The notes below the pieces were generated by a model, which did not search any database, was not told the origin of the DNA, and saw nothing but the letters and a program-made list of their open reading frames with translations. 64,000 nt of DNA from Larkinella humicola. GTDB taxonomy: Bacteria > Bacteroidota > Bacteroidia > Cytophagales > Spirosomataceae. Shown here piece after piece: positions 27,146-35,484 of this stretch; the first letter of the stretch is position 1; the number at the start of each line of letters is the position of its first letter. The stretch lies in the NCBI RefSeq assembly GCF_008727875.1, contig NZ_VTWS01000001.1:1178001-1242000 (forward strand). The letters run 5' to 3'. The translations under genes were made by a program, and so were the position numbers.

Positions 27146-28492
27146 TTACTGCGGACCTCGACGGCCGCCACCGCCCTCACCCCGATTGGAAGAATTTTGA
27201 CGCTCCTGATACTGACGGGGTGGCCGGTCGGCAGACCGTTGCTGAAACTGGCCTCCCTGGCCCTGAGGCCGTTCTACCCGTTGCGGAGTGTTTTCACCTG
27301 CTCCGCCACCACCCGACCAACGGGAGCGTTGGCTGGACTGATCCGGCTGGGGATAACTCCGGCTTTCGGCCCGACGCTCGACCGACGGAGAGCCTGCGCC
27401 AGGATCGAAGCTGCGGTTCGTACGGTTTTCGGAGGGACTTTCTACCCGACCCGGACTGGTGCGATCCCAGGTGCTGCGATCCGGACGAGCAACGCCTTCA
27501 GAAGAACCGGTATTCGGGCGGCTGTTATAGTCTGGCCGATTATCATTTCCACTATTCGGGCGGTTTGAATAGTCCGGGCGGTTGGTATTATCCAAATCGG
27601 GCCGGTTATTGAAACCATCGTTGCGGTTCATCGAATTGTCACCCCGATTGGCTCTATTACGGCCATTGTCATAGCGGTTCGAACGGTTTGAGTTCGGGTA
27701 GTTTCCGGCTACCTCACCCCGGTTATTGCCGTTGTAATTTCCATTTCCGTTGTAACCACCCCGGCTATCACCCCGATTGGGATTCCCGTTTCCACCCCGG
27801 GCACCGTAGGCACCACGACTCGCAATGTCATTGGCCCGGTATACCGGTACACTCCGGCGGGTGTAGCGTTCCATCTCATCCCGACGCGGGCCGTAGCCAT
27901 ACGACCGGTTGTTGTACCGGTATACGTTGTTGATAATGGTCGTGTTATGATAGACATTGACGATCCGGGTTCTGGGAATGCAATAACTGTAAACGCGCGG
28001 ACTGGTAATGTACATCTGCGGAACAAACGTCCAGTAGTTGAACGGAAGATTGATGTTCACATTAATGCTCATCCCCGGTCCGAGCGGAGCCCAGCCGTAG
28101 TAGCCACCACCGGAACGCCAGCTCACCCAGGCCGGTCCCCATTCACTGTCCGGAACCCAGACCCAGCGTCCGTAATAGTCATCAAACAACCAGCGTCCGT
28201 AGTGAAAAGGTGCCCAGCCCCAGTCGTAATCCGACACCCAGGTGTTACCATATTCCGTTACCGCCCAATGTCCGTTGGTCGCATAGGGTTGAAAATCACC
28301 CGGCACATCCGGCATCCAGACCTGACCGTAGGTCGGGTTTCGGGTCCATTGTCCATAAGGAGCCAATTCGTCGTAAAAGGACTCCACTGGCATATCGACG
28401 CCGGGTTGTGCCATCGTTTTTTGAGGCATCGCCAGCGCGATTAAAAAGAATAGCATCAACCCAAAAACCGGTATGATTCGTCGTGTTTTCAT
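27146..28492 (-). CDS. Secreted DUF6600-like protein with low-complexity Asn/Arg/Gly/Pro tail
   Basis: 448 residues: signal peptide about 1-28 (ending KTMAQP). About 35-190 is a Trp/Tyr-rich domain of repeated units (APYGQWTRN, GHWAVTEYGNTWVSDYDWGWAPFHYGRWLFDDYYGRWVW cut here to short pieces, WGPAWVSWR, YYGWAPL) matching the YXWV-type DUF6600 family. From about 200 to the end the sequence is disordered and rich in Asn, Arg, Gly, Pro and Ser (NRPDYSNRPNSGNDNRPDYNSRPN). The tail may bind polymers or nucleic acid or be an envelope linker; function unknown. Monocistronic. Confidence 0.82.
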   Translation of the reverse strand: MKTRRIIPVFGLMLFFLIALAMPQKTMAQPGVDMPVESFYDELAPYGQWTRNPTYGQVWMPDVPGDFQPYATNGHWAVTEYGNTWVSDYDWGWAPFHYGRWLFDDYYGRWVWVPDSEWGPAWVSWRSGGGYYGWAPLGPGMSINVNINLPFNYWTFVPQMYITSPRVYSYCIPRTRIVNVYHNTTIINNVYRYNNRSYGYGPRRDEMERYTRRSVPVYRANDIASRGAYGARGGNGNPNRGDSRGGYNGNGNYNGNNRGEVAGNYPNSNRSNRYDNGRNRANRGDNSMNRNDGFNNRPDLDNTNRPDYSNRPNSGNDNRPDYNSRPNTGSSEGVARPDRSTWDRTSPGRVESPSENRTNRSFDPGAGSPSVERRAESRSYPQPDQSSQRSRWSGGGGAGENTPQRVERPQGQGGQFQQRSADRPPRQYQERQNSSNRGEGGGGRRGPQ

Positions 28493-28559
28493 GGCCCGTC
28501 GGACGTTAAAAGTAGAACTGCTCCTTTGATAAACGAAAGAGTCAAAGGTTTAATCTACT

Positions 28560-30791
28560 TTATAACAGTTTATCCAGCGTAATGGGCAAACTCCGAATCC
28601 GTTTTCCGGTGGCGTGAAAAACCGCATTGGCAATAGCCGCCGGCATGCCGACAATCCCGATTTCGCCCAATCCTTTTACCCCCAGCGGATTCACAATGGT
28701 GTCGGTTTCTTCCACAAATATCACATCAAGACCCTGAATATCAGCATTGACCGGAACATGGTATTCGGCCAGCGAATGGTTCATAAACCGACCAAACTGG
28801 TGGTCCATCACGCTTTCCTCCTCCAGTCCTTTGCTGATGCCCCACACCATGCCGCCGATGATCTGGCTCCGGGCGGTTTTCGGATTCAGGATTTGTCCGC
28901 CCGCTACGGCAGTCACCGCCCGCGTTACCCGAACCGTTCCGAAATCTTCATCGACCTCCACTTCCACAAAAACCGCCGAATGAACCGCCCGGGCGTATTT
29001 GCGTTGCTCCAGCATATTCGGCACCGACGTCGATGTTTCACTCACGGCCCGCCCGCCATTCGTTCCGACGATGTCCAGCAGCGAAACCGCTACAGACGAA
29101 TCCTTTTTGAGTCGGATGTGGGCATTCTCAAAAACAATCTCCTCCAGTTTCACATCAGCAAATGGCGAATGCGGCATTTTTTGAGCCATTTTGAAGAGCT
29201 TTTTCCCCAAATCCTCGCAAGCCACTTTCACGGCGGAACCTACCGTGGCTGCCGTCCAGGAACCGCCCTGAATGGGTGCCAGGGGCATATCCGTGTCCCC
29301 CAGTCGAAAAATGACGTCTTCGATGGGCATGCCGAGGGTGTCGGCGGCAATCTGGGTCATGATCGTATACGTGCCGGTTCCGATGTCGGCAGTGGCGCTG
29401 CTGACCCGGAGTTTTCCATTGACCGTCAGCACGGCTTCGGCCCGCGCGGGCATGTGCATCGACTCCCAAATACCGGTTGCCATGCCCCAGCCGACCAGCG
29501 TGTGTCCGTTCCGCATGGAGCGCGGTTCGGGGGTTCGGTTTGCCCAGCCAAACCGCTCGGCACCCTGCCGGAAACACTCCCGTAACTCCTTGCTCGAATA
29601 CGGCAGGTCTTCGTTCATGTCCCGTTCCGTGTAGTTTTTCAATCGAAATTCCACAGGGTCCAGGCCCACTTGATGCGCCAGTTCGTCGATGGCACATTCC
29701 AGAGCCGACAGGCCGGTTACCCCACCCGGCGCGCGCATGTCGATCGGGGTGTAGACATCCAGAGGCACCAGATTATAGGTCAACGTCACATTCTGAGCCG
29801 GATACAACATGCCCGCCCAGTTCACGACAATTTCGGTGTAATCCTCAAATTGAGAGGTTTCTCCCACGGCATCGTGCCGAATGGCCTCAAGCTTTCCATC
29901 CGCCGAAGCGCCGAGCGACACGTTCTGAACCGTAGCCGGGCGGTGTCCAAACGTAAACATCTGCTGGCGCGTGAGCGAAACCCGAACCGATCGTTTGAGT
30001 TCACGGGCGGCTAAAACCGCTAAGAATAACTGGTATTGCGGACGCAGACCGGCACCAAAACCGCCCCCGACGAAGGGCGAAATAACCCGGACGTCCTTAA
30101 AGGGAATGCCAAATACCTGCGAAACATACAATTGGCTGTTGGGTGCCCCCTGCGTTTTATCGTAAATCGTCAGCTTGTCGTTTTTTTCGTACACCACCGT
30201 CGTAGCAAACATCTCCATCGGGTTGTGATGCTCGGCAGAGTGGACATACGTTCCCGAAACCTGCACCGCTGCCCGCTGGAAAGCCTTTTCGAAATCACCG
30301 CGTGGTTTGGGCGGTGGCGGTTTGAGCAAACTGGCAACGCCCGATTTCGGTTCCCGCGCCCGGTGCAGGTTGTGCTCCAGCGCCGTTTCGTGTTCCTCCT
30401 CTTCGTACTCAATCCGGATCAGCGAAGCCGCGTACCGGGCCAGTTCCAGGCTTTCAGCCACGACCAAAGCCACCGGCTGGCCGCTGTATTTCACCGTCGC
30501 ATCTCGCAGCGGCCGGAACGGTGAACCGGGTGGCGCATCCTGGTCTTTGTAGCTCATATCGAACCAGGCCAGACCGGGGCGGTTTTCGTGCGAAAACACC
30601 TGAATAACCCCCGGCAGTTGAAGTGCGGCTTCTGCGTCGATGCGGGTGATTTTCCCTTTGGAAATGGAACTGGAAATTACCCAGCCATGCGCCAGATCCG
30701 CAGCTTTGTACTCAGCGGCATACTTTGCTTTTCCCGTGACTTTGGCTACACCGTCGACACGATTGATGGATTTTCCGATGTATTTGGTCAT
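28560..30791 (-). CDS. paoC: Aldehyde/xanthine dehydrogenase molybdenum-cofactor subunit (PaoC/YagR type)
   Basis: 743 residues, the size of the PaoC-type large subunit. YIGKSINRVDGVAKVTGKAKYAAEY at the N-terminus, VGGGFGAGLRPQYQ (moco loop), QGGSWTAATVGSA and VKGLGEIGIVGMPAAIANAV with the active-site Glu of the family. It oxidises aldehydes or N-heterocycles by hydroxylation at a molybdenum centre. Start overlaps the stop of the FAD subunit by 4 bp (ATGA). Third gene of the operon. Confidence 0.92.
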   Translation of the reverse strand: MTKYIGKSINRVDGVAKVTGKAKYAAEYKAADLAHGWVISSSISKGKITRIDAEAALQLPGVIQVFSHENRPGLAWFDMSYKDQDAPPGSPFRPLRDATVKYSGQPVALVVAESLELARYAASLIRIEYEEEEHETALEHNLHRAREPKSGVASLLKPPPPKPRGDFEKAFQRAAVQVSGTYVHSAEHHNPMEMFATTVVYEKNDKLTIYDKTQGAPNSQLYVSQVFGIPFKDVRVISPFVGGGFGAGLRPQYQLFLAVLAARELKRSVRVSLTRQQMFTFGHRPATVQNVSLGASADGKLEAIRHDAVGETSQFEDYTEIVVNWAGMLYPAQNVTLTYNLVPLDVYTPIDMRAPGGVTGLSALECAIDELAHQVGLDPVEFRLKNYTERDMNEDLPYSSKELRECFRQGAERFGWANRTPEPRSMRNGHTLVGWGMATGIWESMHMPARAEAVLTVNGKLRVSSATADIGTGTYTIMTQIAADTLGMPIEDVIFRLGDTDMPLAPIQGGSWTAATVGSAVKVACEDLGKKLFKMAQKMPHSPFADVKLEEIVFENAHIRLKKDSSVAVSLLDIVGTNGGRAVSETSTSVPNMLEQRKYARAVHSAVFVEVEVDEDFGTVRVTRAVTAVAGGQILNPKTARSQIIGGMVWGISKGLEEESVMDHQFGRFMNHSLAEYHVPVNADIQGLDVIFVEETDTIVNPLGVKGLGEIGIVGMPAAIANAVFHATGKRIRSLPITLDKLL

Positions 30792-31798
30792 GATGCGGGT
30801 TCAAGGTTAGCGGCCTGTTTCAGCGCCCGCACAATGGCGCGTTTGGCCAGTTCAATTTTAAACGTGTTGTGTCCATACCCTTTGGCACCGGCCAGAAGGG
30901 CTTCTGCCACCGATTGAAAATCTGCCTCAGACAGATTTTGCCCAACCAGCATCGCTTCTATCTCGGGCTTGCGCCAGGGTTTGTGCGCCACCCCGCCGAG
31001 CGCAATCCGGGCGTCGGTGATGCGGTTATTTTCAATCTCCAGACCCACCGCAACCGATACCAGTGCGAAGGCGTAGGATTGCCGGTCACGAATTTTGATA
31101 TAGGTATTATAGTCCGAAAATCCTTTGGCGGGCAGATCGATGGCCGTTACCAACTCACCCGGCTGAACGGTATGGTCAAGCCAGGGTTCATCACCGGGCA
31201 AACGGTGAAAATCCGCAAACGGAATGGTTCGATCCCCATTCGGTCCCGTCACCCGAACAACGGCGTCAAGGGCCGAAAGGGCCACGCAGAGATCCGATGG
31301 ATGGGTGGCAATGCAGGTCGTTTCAGGCTGCTGATCACTCGTGCCCAGAATGGCGTGAATCCGGTTGTAGCCATGAACTGCCCCACAGCCTGACCCCGGT
31401 TCACGCTTGTTGCAGGGCGTTGCCAGATCATAAAAGTAATAGCAGCGGGTCCGCTGGAAGAGGTTACCACCGTTGGTTGCCATGTTGCGCAACTGCGCCG
31501 ATGCTCCCGCCAAAATGGCCCGCGACAGCAGCGGATACCGGCTTTCGACAGCCGGATGATACGCCGTATCGGCATTCGTCACCAACGCACCAAGTCGAAG
31601 GCCACCGTCTTCGGTGTCGTCAATGGTGTTCAGTGTCAGCCGGTTAATGTCTACCAACCGGTTGGGCCGTTCGACGTTCTCCTTCATCAAATCGAGCAGG
31701 TTGGTTCCTCCTGCAATAAATTTGGCTCCCTCATGGGTTGCCAGTTCGCCTACGGCCATGCTGATGTCGCTGGGTCGGGCATACGAAAAACTATTCAT
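30788..31798 (-). CDS. paoB: Aldehyde/xanthine dehydrogenase FAD-binding subunit (PaoB/YagS type)
   Basis: 336 residues from ATG 31798 (MNSFSYARPSDIS); a TTG 21 bp earlier lies inside the preceding gene. KFIAGGTNLLDLMKENVERP is the FAD-binding loop and ATNGGNLFQRTRCYYF the second. The cysteines RTRCYYFYDLATPCNKREPGSGC plus TTCIATHPSDLC match the extra 4Fe-4S insertion characteristic of PaoB-like subunits. It passes electrons from the Fe-S subunit to an acceptor. Spaced 4 bp from the 2Fe-2S subunit gene. Confidence 0.92.
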   Translation of the reverse strand: MNSFSYARPSDISMAVGELATHEGAKFIAGGTNLLDLMKENVERPNRLVDINRLTLNTIDDTEDGGLRLGALVTNADTAYHPAVESRYPLLSRAILAGASAQLRNMATNGGNLFQRTRCYYFYDLATPCNKREPGSGCGAVHGYNRIHAILGTSDQQPETTCIATHPSDLCVALSALDAVVRVTGPNGDRTIPFADFHRLPGDEPWLDHTVQPGELVTAIDLPAKGFSDYNTYIKIRDRQSYAFALVSVAVGLEIENNRITDARIALGGVAHKPWRKPEIEAMLVGQNLSEADFQSVAEALLAGAKGYGHNTFKIELAKRAIVRALKQAANLEPAS

Positions 31799-31802
31799 AG
31801 CG

Positions 31803-32330
31803 TCAGGCGTTGGGGTCAAGTTGCATCACTTCCTGAATGGCATCGACAATGTGGGGATAGGCTCCACAGCGGCAGATGTTACCACTCATCAATTCCCGAA
31901 TGTCGTCGGCGGTTTTCGCACGGCCTTCCTGCATCAGTCCAACCGCCGAACAGATTTGACCGGGCGTACAGTAACCACATTGGTAAGCATCGTGTTCGAT
32001 AAAGGCGGTTTGCAACGGATGCAGGCCGTTTTCTCCGGCAAGTCCTTCTATGGTGGTGACGTCCGAACCATCCTTCATAACGGCCAGCGTCAGGCAGGAG
32101 TTGATCCGTTTGCCATCGACCAGCACCGTGCAGGCTCCGCACTGGCCATGATCGCAGCCTTTTTTCGTACCGGTTAGGTTGACGTATTCACGGAGGGCAT
32201 CGAGCAACGTCGTCCACGGTGCCAATTCCAGGTGGTGAACGGCGCCATTAATGGTGAGCTTGACGGCGTGTTTTTCCGGCAGCGAAGGTGCCCGGCTCGC
32301 TACAGAGCCGGGGGATAGGGTCGTTTGCAT
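31803..32330 (-). CDS. paoA: Aldehyde/xanthine dehydrogenase 2Fe-2S subunit (PaoA/YagT type)
   Basis: 175 residues. First cluster: GCDHGQCGACTVLVDGKRINSC; second: CGYCTPGQICSA...CRCGAYPHI. The N-terminal 25 residues lack the long Tat signal that E. coli PaoA carries, so this complex may stay in the cytoplasm. First gene of the three-gene operon paoA-paoB-paoC (minus strand). An accessory MocA/PaoD-type insertase is not present nearby. Confidence 0.93.
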   Translation of the reverse strand: MQTTLSPGSVASRAPSLPEKHAVKLTINGAVHHLELAPWTTLLDALREYVNLTGTKKGCDHGQCGACTVLVDGKRINSCLTLAVMKDGSDVTTIEGLAGENGLHPLQTAFIEHDAYQCGYCTPGQICSAVGLMQEGRAKTADDIRELMSGNICRCGAYPHIVDAIQEVMQLDPNA

Positions 32331-32523
32331 AGTGCGTGGTTCATAACGTACCAGGCTAAGCGACGGAAGCGGTTAAATGTTGAAGAATACAGTTATTTGT
32401 TAGGCTCCGGCCCAAGGAAGGCGCTGGCACCACCTTGCCCATTCTCGAAATATTAGCCGGTTTGATTGGTTTTCCGGTTATCGACGGCGTACTTCGTCGC
32501 AAACAAACTAAATCCGCGCCCTT

Positions 32524-33378
32524 ATGAAATTGGGATTAGTAGCTGCCCTTTTATTCTGTATGCTGTCAGGTGTTTCAGCCCAGACAGTTTCCCGGTTTCC
32601 GCTGAATGTGTTGTCGTTTAATATTCGGTACAACACGCCACAGGACGGGTTAAATGCCTGGCCGAACCGGAAAGAAATAGCCGCCAATGTGTTCACCGCT
32701 TATCAGGTCGATTTTGCCGGTTTGCAGGAAGCACTCGCCGGGCAGATCGCTGATTTACAGGATCAATTGCCAGCGTACGCCTGGATTGGCGTGGGTCGGG
32801 ACGACGGGAAAACCCAGGGCGAATTTTCGCCGATTTTCTACAACAAGCAGAAATTTGAGGTACTGAAACAGGGCACGTTCTGGCTCTCCGAAACACCCGG
32901 GGTGCCGGGCAGTAAATCCTGGGAGGCCGCTTTTCCCAGGATCGCCACCTATGCGGTTTTTCAGGACAAACGCAACGAAAGTCAAGTCTTTGTGATCAAT
33001 ACGCACTTCGACCACATCAGCGAAACCGCCCGCCAGAACAGTGCAAAACTGCTCATTGGCAAGATCAAAGAATTGAGCAACGATCTCCCGGTGATTCTGA
33101 CCGGCGATTTTAACACGCCCGACGCGTCGCCTTCCATCAAGACTTTGACGAGTGACCCGACATTCAAACTCACCAACTCGGAAAGCCTGTCGGAAAACCC
33201 GCATACCGGCGGCACCAGTACCTTCAACAACTTCAAAACCGACCAGCGCGGCCCGGTGATCGACTTCATCTTTGTCGGGCCGGACGTTGCGGTGCAACGC
33301 CATGATTACCTGCCCATTTTAAAAGATCAGGTTTTCATTTCCGACCACTGGCCGGTTTTGAGCAGGTTGATTTATTAA
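32524..33378 (+). CDS. Secreted endonuclease/exonuclease/phosphatase family protein
   Basis: 284 residues with signal peptide 1-19 (LLFCMLSGVSAQ). EEP-fold motifs: LSFNIRYNTPQDGLNAW, the Glu of FAGLQEAL, TGDFNTPDASPS and SDHWPVLSRL (terminal Asp-His). Bacteroidota members of this secreted subgroup are mostly uncharacterised phosphodiesterases or phosphatases. Monocistronic, divergent from the pao operon. Confidence 0.9.
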   Translation: MKLGLVAALLFCMLSGVSAQTVSRFPLNVLSFNIRYNTPQDGLNAWPNRKEIAANVFTAYQVDFAGLQEALAGQIADLQDQLPAYAWIGVGRDDGKTQGEFSPIFYNKQKFEVLKQGTFWLSETPGVPGSKSWEAAFPRIATYAVFQDKRNESQVFVINTHFDHISETARQNSAKLLIGKIKELSNDLPVILTGDFNTPDASPSIKTLTSDPTFKLTNSESLSENPHTGGTSTFNNFKTDQRGPVIDFIFVGPDVAVQRHDYLPILKDQVFISDHWPVLSRLIY

Positions 33379-33418
33379 AATTTTGGAATTGATCGATTGA
33401 TGCTGTGCCATCGGCATG

Positions 33419-33539
33419 GGATGTTTGTAGAAAAAGTAGCTCAACTAACCCTTCGCACGTGCCTCTGGGTACGTGACTCCTAACTTGCCTACTCAGAGGC
33501 ACGCGGGTGCATTAGTAGTTGCTTTTTCTACAAACATCC
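33419..33539. repeat. MITE-like imperfect inverted repeat (121 bp)
   Basis: GGATGTTTGTAGAAAAAG (33419-33436) is exactly answered at the right end by CTTTTTCTACAAACATCC (to 33539); inner CACGTGCCTCTG and CAGAGGCACG also pair. Middle parts are diverged. Lies between two convergent genes; could terminate both transcripts or be a transposition remnant. Confidence 0.75.
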
Positions 33540-33572
33540 GTCCGCTACGCGACCAAAAACGCCTAATGTGCG

Positions 33573-34418
33573 TTATTTCAGCTTGCCGACTGAGCTAAAA
33601 TCGCCAATCACCGTAACACTCGGTTCCGGCCCTTTGATGCCGTCTTTACCAAACTGGCGCGCGATGCCCTCGTGAACAAAATAGTAGGTGTCCCAATAGT
33701 CGGCACTGTTGCACCAGACCCGGACGTCGAAATGAAACGCCAGCTCGGTTAGTTTGGTCACCAGAATGTCGTGTTCCCGGTTTTTCAATCCAGTCGGACA
33801 GGCATCCACCACGCGTTTGATCGACGCCTTGACCGCATCGACGGCATTGGAATTCCCGGCGGCAAAAACCATGTCGACCCGGATCGTTCCTCTGCCGGAA
33901 ATGTTGGTTACCGGTGACGTTGACAGTGCTCCGTTGGGCAGAATGATTGTGCGGTTGTCGAGCGTTACCAGAATGGTGTTGAAAATGTGAATGGCTTCCA
34001 CATTACCCGTAAAGCCTTGAGCCGTAATCAGATCGCCCACCCGGAACGGTTTGAACGTCAGAATCAGCACGCCACCGGCAAAATTGGCCAAACTCCCCTG
34101 TAGCGCCAGACCCACCGCCAAACCGGCGGCACCGATGATGGCAACAAACGAGGTCGTTTCGACGCCCAGCGTACTGGCCACACTCAGCAACACCAGCACC
34201 TTCAAAATAGCACCCACCAGCGACAACAGAAAAGGCTGAACATCCCGGTCGACCTGCCGTTTGTTCATTACAGTGGAAAGCATTTTTACCACTTGATTGA
34301 CCAGCCACAGGCCGACAACCAGAATAACAATGGCTAACAGAATTTTGAAACCGTACAGTGTAGCAAACGCGACGATCTGGCCGAGAACGATTTGAAAGGA
34401 CGATTGGGTGGGTTCCAT
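33573..34418 (-). CDS. Small-conductance mechanosensitive channel, MscS family
   Basis: 281 residues. Three membrane segments about 13-38, 60-80 and 90-115; the pore-lining TM3 reads AAGLAVGLALQGSLANFAGGVLIL with the Ala/Gly packing pattern of MscS, followed by FKPFRVGDLITAQGFTGNVEAI (beta domain) and a C-terminal domain. It releases solutes on hypo-osmotic shock in the inner membrane. Followed upstream by corA on the same strand. Confidence 0.94.
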   Translation of the reverse strand: MEPTQSSFQIVLGQIVAFATLYGFKILLAIVILVVGLWLVNQVVKMLSTVMNKRQVDRDVQPFLLSLVGAILKVLVLLSVASTLGVETTSFVAIIGAAGLAVGLALQGSLANFAGGVLILTFKPFRVGDLITAQGFTGNVEAIHIFNTILVTLDNRTIILPNGALSTSPVTNISGRGTIRVDMVFAAGNSNAVDAVKASIKRVVDACPTGLKNREHDILVTKLTELAFHFDVRVWCNSADYWDTYYFVHEGIARQFGKDGIKGPEPSVTVIGDFSSVGKLK

Positions 34419-34504
34419 GCAGTTGTAGTTTTAGTTCCTACAGTTAAGAAGCAGGGAACCCCGAAAAGTAACGTATTCCTGACTATTTATTCGCTCTGGA
34501 TGAT

Positions 34505-35455
34505 TTAAAGCCAGTTTTTTCGTCTGAAAATCAATAAAGTTACCAGCGACGACAGGACGATGGAACCCAGCGCGATCGGATAGCCCAACTTCCAGCTCAG
34601 TTCCGGCATGTTGGTAAAGTTCATTCCCCAGATGCTCGCCAGCAAGGTCGGTGGCAGAAAAACCAGCGACACGACGGTAAAGATTTTGACGATCCGGTTT
34701 TGCTCCAGGTCGATCAAACCGAGGTACGTATTTTGCAAAAACTCCAGCCGTTCGAAGATGAAATTCGTGTGGTCGATCAGGGAGTTGATGTCTTTGATGA
34801 GCGTTCGAAGCCGCTGCTGTTCCTCGTCCGTAAACCAGCCGTCGCTGCGAATCATAGAAGTAATCACGCGCTGTTTATCGACCACGTTTTCCCGAATTGA
34901 CATCGTTAGCTCCTGATAATCGTTGATTTTCAGAAGCATTTCACGATCCAGGTTGGCTTCCAGATCCAGTTGGCGGTTGATGGATTTGATTTCCAGCGAC
35001 ACCACCTCGATCAAATCGGCGTCGTAATCGATCCGGGATTCGAAAATCGTGATCAGAATCTGCGCCCCGTCGTTGAACATCGACCGGCGCGACTTGATCC
35101 GCTTGACGGTATCGGCAAACGATTTCAGATCGGCGTTCCGGTACGTAAACAACGTCTCGTCTTTCAGCATGAAACTGACCGGCACCGTCACATACATCTG
35201 TTCCTTGTCGGGAACCATGAAGTTGGAGTTCGCAATCAGGAAATCGTCTTCCTCGATGTAGCGCGAACTGCTTTCGATCTCGGACTGCTCCTGCTGCGTC
35301 TGGAAATTAACGTCAAATTTATCTTCTACGCTCTTGGTTTCTTCGCGCGTCGGGTTCTGTAAATCAACCCAGAGGGTGCGCTCGGTATCGGAAAACGAGT
35401 CAATATCCCGAACCTTCCGAACTGCGGCTTCATCCTGTTGGAATATGCGAATCAT
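34505..35455 (-). CDS. corA: CorA family magnesium/cobalt transporter
   Basis: 316 residues. Large N-terminal cytoplasmic domain, long stalk helix (EEQQRLRTLIKDINSLIDHTNFIFERLEFL) and two C-terminal membrane helices with the signature GMN in SIWGMNFTNMPELSW. Forms a pentameric divalent-cation channel. The positively charged C-terminus RRKNWL is typical. Likely monocistronic or weakly linked with the mscS gene 86 bp downstream. Confidence 0.95.
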   Translation of the reverse strand: MIRIFQQDEAAVRKVRDIDSFSDTERTLWVDLQNPTREETKSVEDKFDVNFQTQQEQSEIESSSRYIEEDDFLIANSNFMVPDKEQMYVTVPVSFMLKDETLFTYRNADLKSFADTVKRIKSRRSMFNDGAQILITIFESRIDYDADLIEVVSLEIKSINRQLDLEANLDREMLLKINDYQELTMSIRENVVDKQRVITSMIRSDGWFTDEEQQRLRTLIKDINSLIDHTNFIFERLEFLQNTYLGLIDLEQNRIVKIFTVVSLVFLPPTLLASIWGMNFTNMPELSWKLGYPIALGSIVLSSLVTLLIFRRKNWL

Positions 35456-35484
35456 AGAATACGGTTACATCTCTAAACAATCAT

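Noticed and set aside
33754-34308. ORFs on either strand within the MscS gene
   Set aside because: Shadows in other frames of a well-conserved channel gene.
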